Shown in pieces: positions 6,112 through 7,972 of a DNA stretch of 7,972 nt. The notes under the pieces were generated by a model. It saw nothing but the letters and a program-made list of their open reading frames with translations, was not told where the DNA came from and ran no database searches. Source of the DNA: Bacillota bacterium (GTDB lineage Bacteria; Bacillota; Clostridia; Tissierellales; Peptoniphilaceae); the NCBI GenBank assembly GCA_023393715.1, contig JAEXCD010000107.1, forward strand, positions 1-7,972. Reading direction: 5' to 3'. Every line of letters begins with the position of its first letter. Positions within the stretch are counted from its first letter, which is position 1. The position numbers and the translations under genes were made by a program.

Positions 6112-7130
6112 CGCAAAACACACAGGTCAAGCGGCCGTTCGAAAAGCGGCTGCTGGCGGAGGTGCTGGCCGAGGAACCGGCTCTTTCCGGGTGGCTGGAG
6201 CAGCTGTCGGCAGAATACCGGGGGACGCAGACGGTGGAGCACATGGCGCAGGCTCAGCCGCCGGGCTTTTATACGCGAAACGGATACCGGCCGGACGATT
6301 TCGTCCGTGCGATGGAGGAATACGTGCAGGCGATGTCTTCGTGGCGCCGCCGGCAGACGGAGCGGATCCGAACGGTGACGATTGTGCCGGGGCGCAACAA
6401 ATCCGGCGTTCGGGAAGCCTTTGACGCGCTGCATATCGAGCGGGGGCAGATCGTCGCCATCGTCGGCCCGACCGGCAGCGGAAAGAGTCGGCTGCTTGAG
6501 GATATCGAGTATGGCGCAAACGGAGACACCCCGACGGGACGGCGGATTCTGTTTGACGGCGTGCCGAGGGATCGTGCGCGGGAGGGAATCGGCGCAGGAC
6601 GCCTGGTGGCGCTGCTGTCGCAGACGATGAACTTTGTCATTGATTTGACGGTACTTGATTTTCTGCGCCTCCATGCATCCTGCTGGCTGGAGGATTCCGA
6701 CCGGCAGGTGGAGGCGGTTTTCGAGATGGCCAACCGGTTGGCCGGGGAGCCTTTTTCTGAGGATACGCCGGTGGCGCAGCTGTCCGGCGGGCAATCGAGA
6801 GCGCTGATGATCGCGGATTGTGCGCTGCTGTCCGACGCGCCGATCATCCTGATCGACGAGATCGAAAATGCCGGGATTCAGAAGAGGCAGGCCGTAGAGC
6901 TGTTGGCGGGGCACGATAAGATCGTCCTGATGACGACGCACGACCCGCTTTTGGCGCTGATGGCGCAGAAGAGACTGGTCATCGCAAATGGCGGAATTTC
7001 AAAGATTCTGGAACGCTCTCAAGCGGAGCAAAAGCTGATGAAGGACGTGGAATCGGTGGATCAGAGGCTGCTGATGCTTCGGGAAAAGCTCCGTCTCGGA
7101 GAACGGCTGGAGCACTTTTCGCTCCGTTGA
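6108..7130 (+). CDS. Soluble stand-alone ABC ATPase with novel N-terminal region
   Basis: This 340-residue protein has one ABC nucleotide-binding domain and no membrane segments. Residues 1-100 form a largely helical N-terminal region that I do not recognise ('PPGFYTRNGYRPDDFVRAME' at 51-70). The ATPase core has Walker A GPTGSGKS (120-127), Gln172 in 'LLSQTMNF', signature LSGGQ (225-229), Walker B 'IILIDE' (246-251) and switch His278 in 'TTHDP'. The D-loop normally reads SALD but here is 'NAGI' (254-257), so its aspartate is missing. A charged helical tail of about 50 residues follows the core. The importer upstream already has its own ATPase and no second permease is present, so a transport role is unlikely; ATP-driven remodelling of, or cofactor loading onto, the nitrogenase-like protein is an inference. 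GGAGAG (6093-6098) lies 9 bases before the start, and the ATG overlaps the GTPase stop. It is the last gene of the operon. Confidence 0.78.
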   Translation: MTQNTQVKRPFEKRLLAEVLAEEPALSGWLEQLSAEYRGTQTVEHMAQAQPPGFYTRNGYRPDDFVRAMEEYVQAMSSWRRRQTERIRTVTIVPGRNKSGVREAFDALHIERGQIVAIVGPTGSGKSRLLEDIEYGANGDTPTGRRILFDGVPRDRAREGIGAGRLVALLSQTMNFVIDLTVLDFLRLHASCWLEDSDRQVEAVFEMANRLAGEPFSEDTPVAQLSGGQSRALMIADCALLSDAPIILIDEIENAGIQKRQAVELLAGHDKIVLMTTHDPLLALMAQKRLVIANGGISKILERSQAEQKLMKDVESVDQRLLMLREKLRLGERLEHFSLR

Positions 7131-7221
7131 CGGGCGCTCCCGCGTATGTGGTGTTTCTGGTATTGGCAGACCGACGGTATGCGGGCGGCGCCGGGCGTTT
7201 CTGCGTATGTGGCGTCCCCGG
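7131..7221. repeat. Diverged 30-bp direct repeat in the operon's 3' flank
   Basis: Bases 7131-7160 and 7192-7221 align without gaps at 23 of 30 positions, around a shared GCGTATGTGG core (7142-7151, 7203-7212). The copies are 61 bases apart. All seven differences are C/T exchanges on the plus strand. The stretch starts immediately after the last operon gene's stop and ends before the terminator. I see no gene in it. Confidence 0.6.
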
Positions 7222-7260
7222 AGATCATATTGTCGCGCATTGTATGCAAATGAGCACATG

Positions 7261-7295
7261 AAAACAGGCGTCCCCTTAAAGGGGACGCCTGTTTT
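7261..7295. terminator. Bidirectional Rho-independent terminator between convergent genes
   Basis: AAAACAGGCGTCCCC (7261-7275) and GGGGACGCCTGTTTT (7281-7295) form a perfect 15-bp stem around TTAAA. The flanking A4 and T4 tracts supply the U-tract for either strand. It lies 130 bases after the operon's last stop and 17 bases beyond the stop of the convergent minus-strand gene, so it should end both transcripts. Confidence 0.92.
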
Positions 7296-7312
7296 GCCGT
7301 GTGTCTTTTTGG

Positions 7313-7972
7313 CTACTGCAGCCACTTCAGGAGAAACTCGAAGCCCTGATTCAGGAAAAGCGTATAGGAGAGCATCGAGGGAACCTTCGTCCAGGCAAGG
7401 GTGATGAGAAACCAGCGGAAGGACATTTGCGACAGACCGGCGAGCATGCAGATAAAGTCGTCCGGCATTCCGGGGAGCAGCATCGTAATCCAGAAGAAGC
7501 GATTGATCTTTTTCTGGTTGTCGCTGAGGCGGACGATGTGCTTCTGAAAGCTTTGCTCGCTGACGAGCGCGCGGACAAGAGGCTGTCCGAAGCGGCGTGC
7601 GAGGAGAAAACAGCCGGTTTCGCCGATGAAGATGCCGATGTAGTTGTAGACAAAGCCCATCCAAGGGCCGAAGACGACGACGCCGATCACCAGGGTTACG
7701 CCGCCGGGAATGATCGGGATGATGCACTGCACGATTTGCAGCAGGATGAACAGCAGGGGCGCCCAGGAGCCGGCGCGCTCGAGCAGGGCCTGCAGTTTGC
7801 CGCGATCGGTCAGATAGCCCTCGTGAAAAGCCCACAGACCGAGCAGCAGAAAGACGATGATGCCGAGGATGGTCGTTATGGATAATATTTTTCGCGTGCG
7901 CTGAATACGAGCCTCGTGCCGTATGCGCCGGCGGTCGAGCGCTTGTTCCGCAGGAGCGGCGTCCTGCGTCGG
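7313..7972 (-). CDS. TVP38/TMEM64 (VTT/DedA-like) family membrane protein, N-terminus outside window
   Basis: The minus-strand frame is open from the right edge to the TAG at 7315-7313, giving 219 residues. The N-terminal 28 visible residues are Arg-rich and cytoplasmic. A membrane helix follows (about 29-49), then the extracytoplasmic 'GYLTDRGKLQALLERAGSWA' (52-71). The VTT core has 'IIPIIPGGV' (84-92), a 'GPWMGFVYNYIGIFIGETG' re-entrant/membrane stretch and 'ARRFG'. A later block reads 'LLPGMPDDFICMLAGLSQMS', with the conserved Pro-Gly and acidic pair, and 'WTKVPSM'. These are typical of TVP38/TMEM64 proteins, thought to act in lipid scrambling or flippase-like transport. A GTG at 7732 is internal, since family sequence continues upstream of it. 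No ATG, GTG or TTG is seen in frame further up, so the start is beyond the window. It converges with the operon, shares its terminator and is probably unrelated to it. Confidence 0.88.
   Translation of the reverse strand, partial: PTQDAAPAEQALDRRRIRHEARIQRTRKILSITTILGIIVFLLLGLWAFHEGYLTDRGKLQALLERAGSWAPLLFILLQIVQCIIPIIPGGVTLVIGVVVFGPWMGFVYNYIGIFIGETGCFLLARRFGQPLVRALVSEQSFQKHIVRLSDNQKKINRFFWITMLLPGMPDDFICMLAGLSQMSFRWFLITLAWTKVPSMLSYTLFLNQGFEFLLKWLQ

Noticed and set aside
6030..6941. Minus-strand open frame of 303 codons antisense to the last operon gene
   Set aside because: The composition is shadow-like (Arg/His/Pro-rich), and it is opposite an intact ABC ATPase with all its motifs.
6999..7835. 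Minus-strand open frame of 278 codons running through the terminator
   Set aside because: It crosses the bidirectional terminator and both neighbouring genes in the wrong frame; the VTT membrane protein frame explains the right part far better.

Overview
The window looks like part of a chromosome from an anaerobic Gram-positive bacterium, most likely a Clostridia-type Firmicute. The evidence is GC-rich DNA with strong AGGAGG/GGGAGG-type ribosome binding sites, a short Gram-positive lipoprotein signal followed by a Ser/Glu-rich linker, and genes related to oxygen-sensitive nitrogenase-like enzymes. The exact genus cannot be read from the sequence.

Positions 2-7130 are one tightly packed plus-strand transcription unit of eight genes. 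It starts with the 3' end of a nitrogenase component-1-like gene (NifD/NifE-type C-terminus, cut by the window edge). A complete second component-1-like gene follows (220-1401). Then comes a full class II iron-complex/corrinoid-type ABC importer: lipoprotein binding protein (1385-2596), FecCD/BtuC-type permease (2695-3735) and ATPase (3732-4535). Last are three soluble proteins: a ferric-type substrate-binding-protein homologue with no signal peptide (4545-5375), a HypB/CobW-like P-loop GTPase with extra cysteine motifs (5380-6111) and a stand-alone ABC ATPase with a novel N-terminal region and an altered D-loop (6108-7130). Most junctions overlap by 1-17 bases or are under 10 bases. The one real gap (2597-2694) carries a perfect 13-bp hairpin.

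The operon is followed by a short non-coding stretch with a diverged 30-bp direct repeat (7131-7160 and 7192-7221) and a strong bidirectional terminator (7261-7295). A convergent minus-strand gene for a TVP38/TMEM64 (VTT/DedA-like) membrane protein enters from the right edge (7313-7972, N-terminus missing).

Taken together, the operon looks like an uncharacterised nitrogenase-like reductase system with its own metal-chelate or tetrapyrrole uptake and a cytoplasmic metal or cofactor handling module. The residues that can be checked argue against true nitrogenase: the third P-cluster-type cysteine is missing from the complete subunit, and the FeMo-cofactor histidine position appears to be Asn in the partial one. 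The substrate cannot be deduced from the sequence. No promoter, riboswitch or reductase (NifH-like) gene is visible, so these probably lie upstream of the window.
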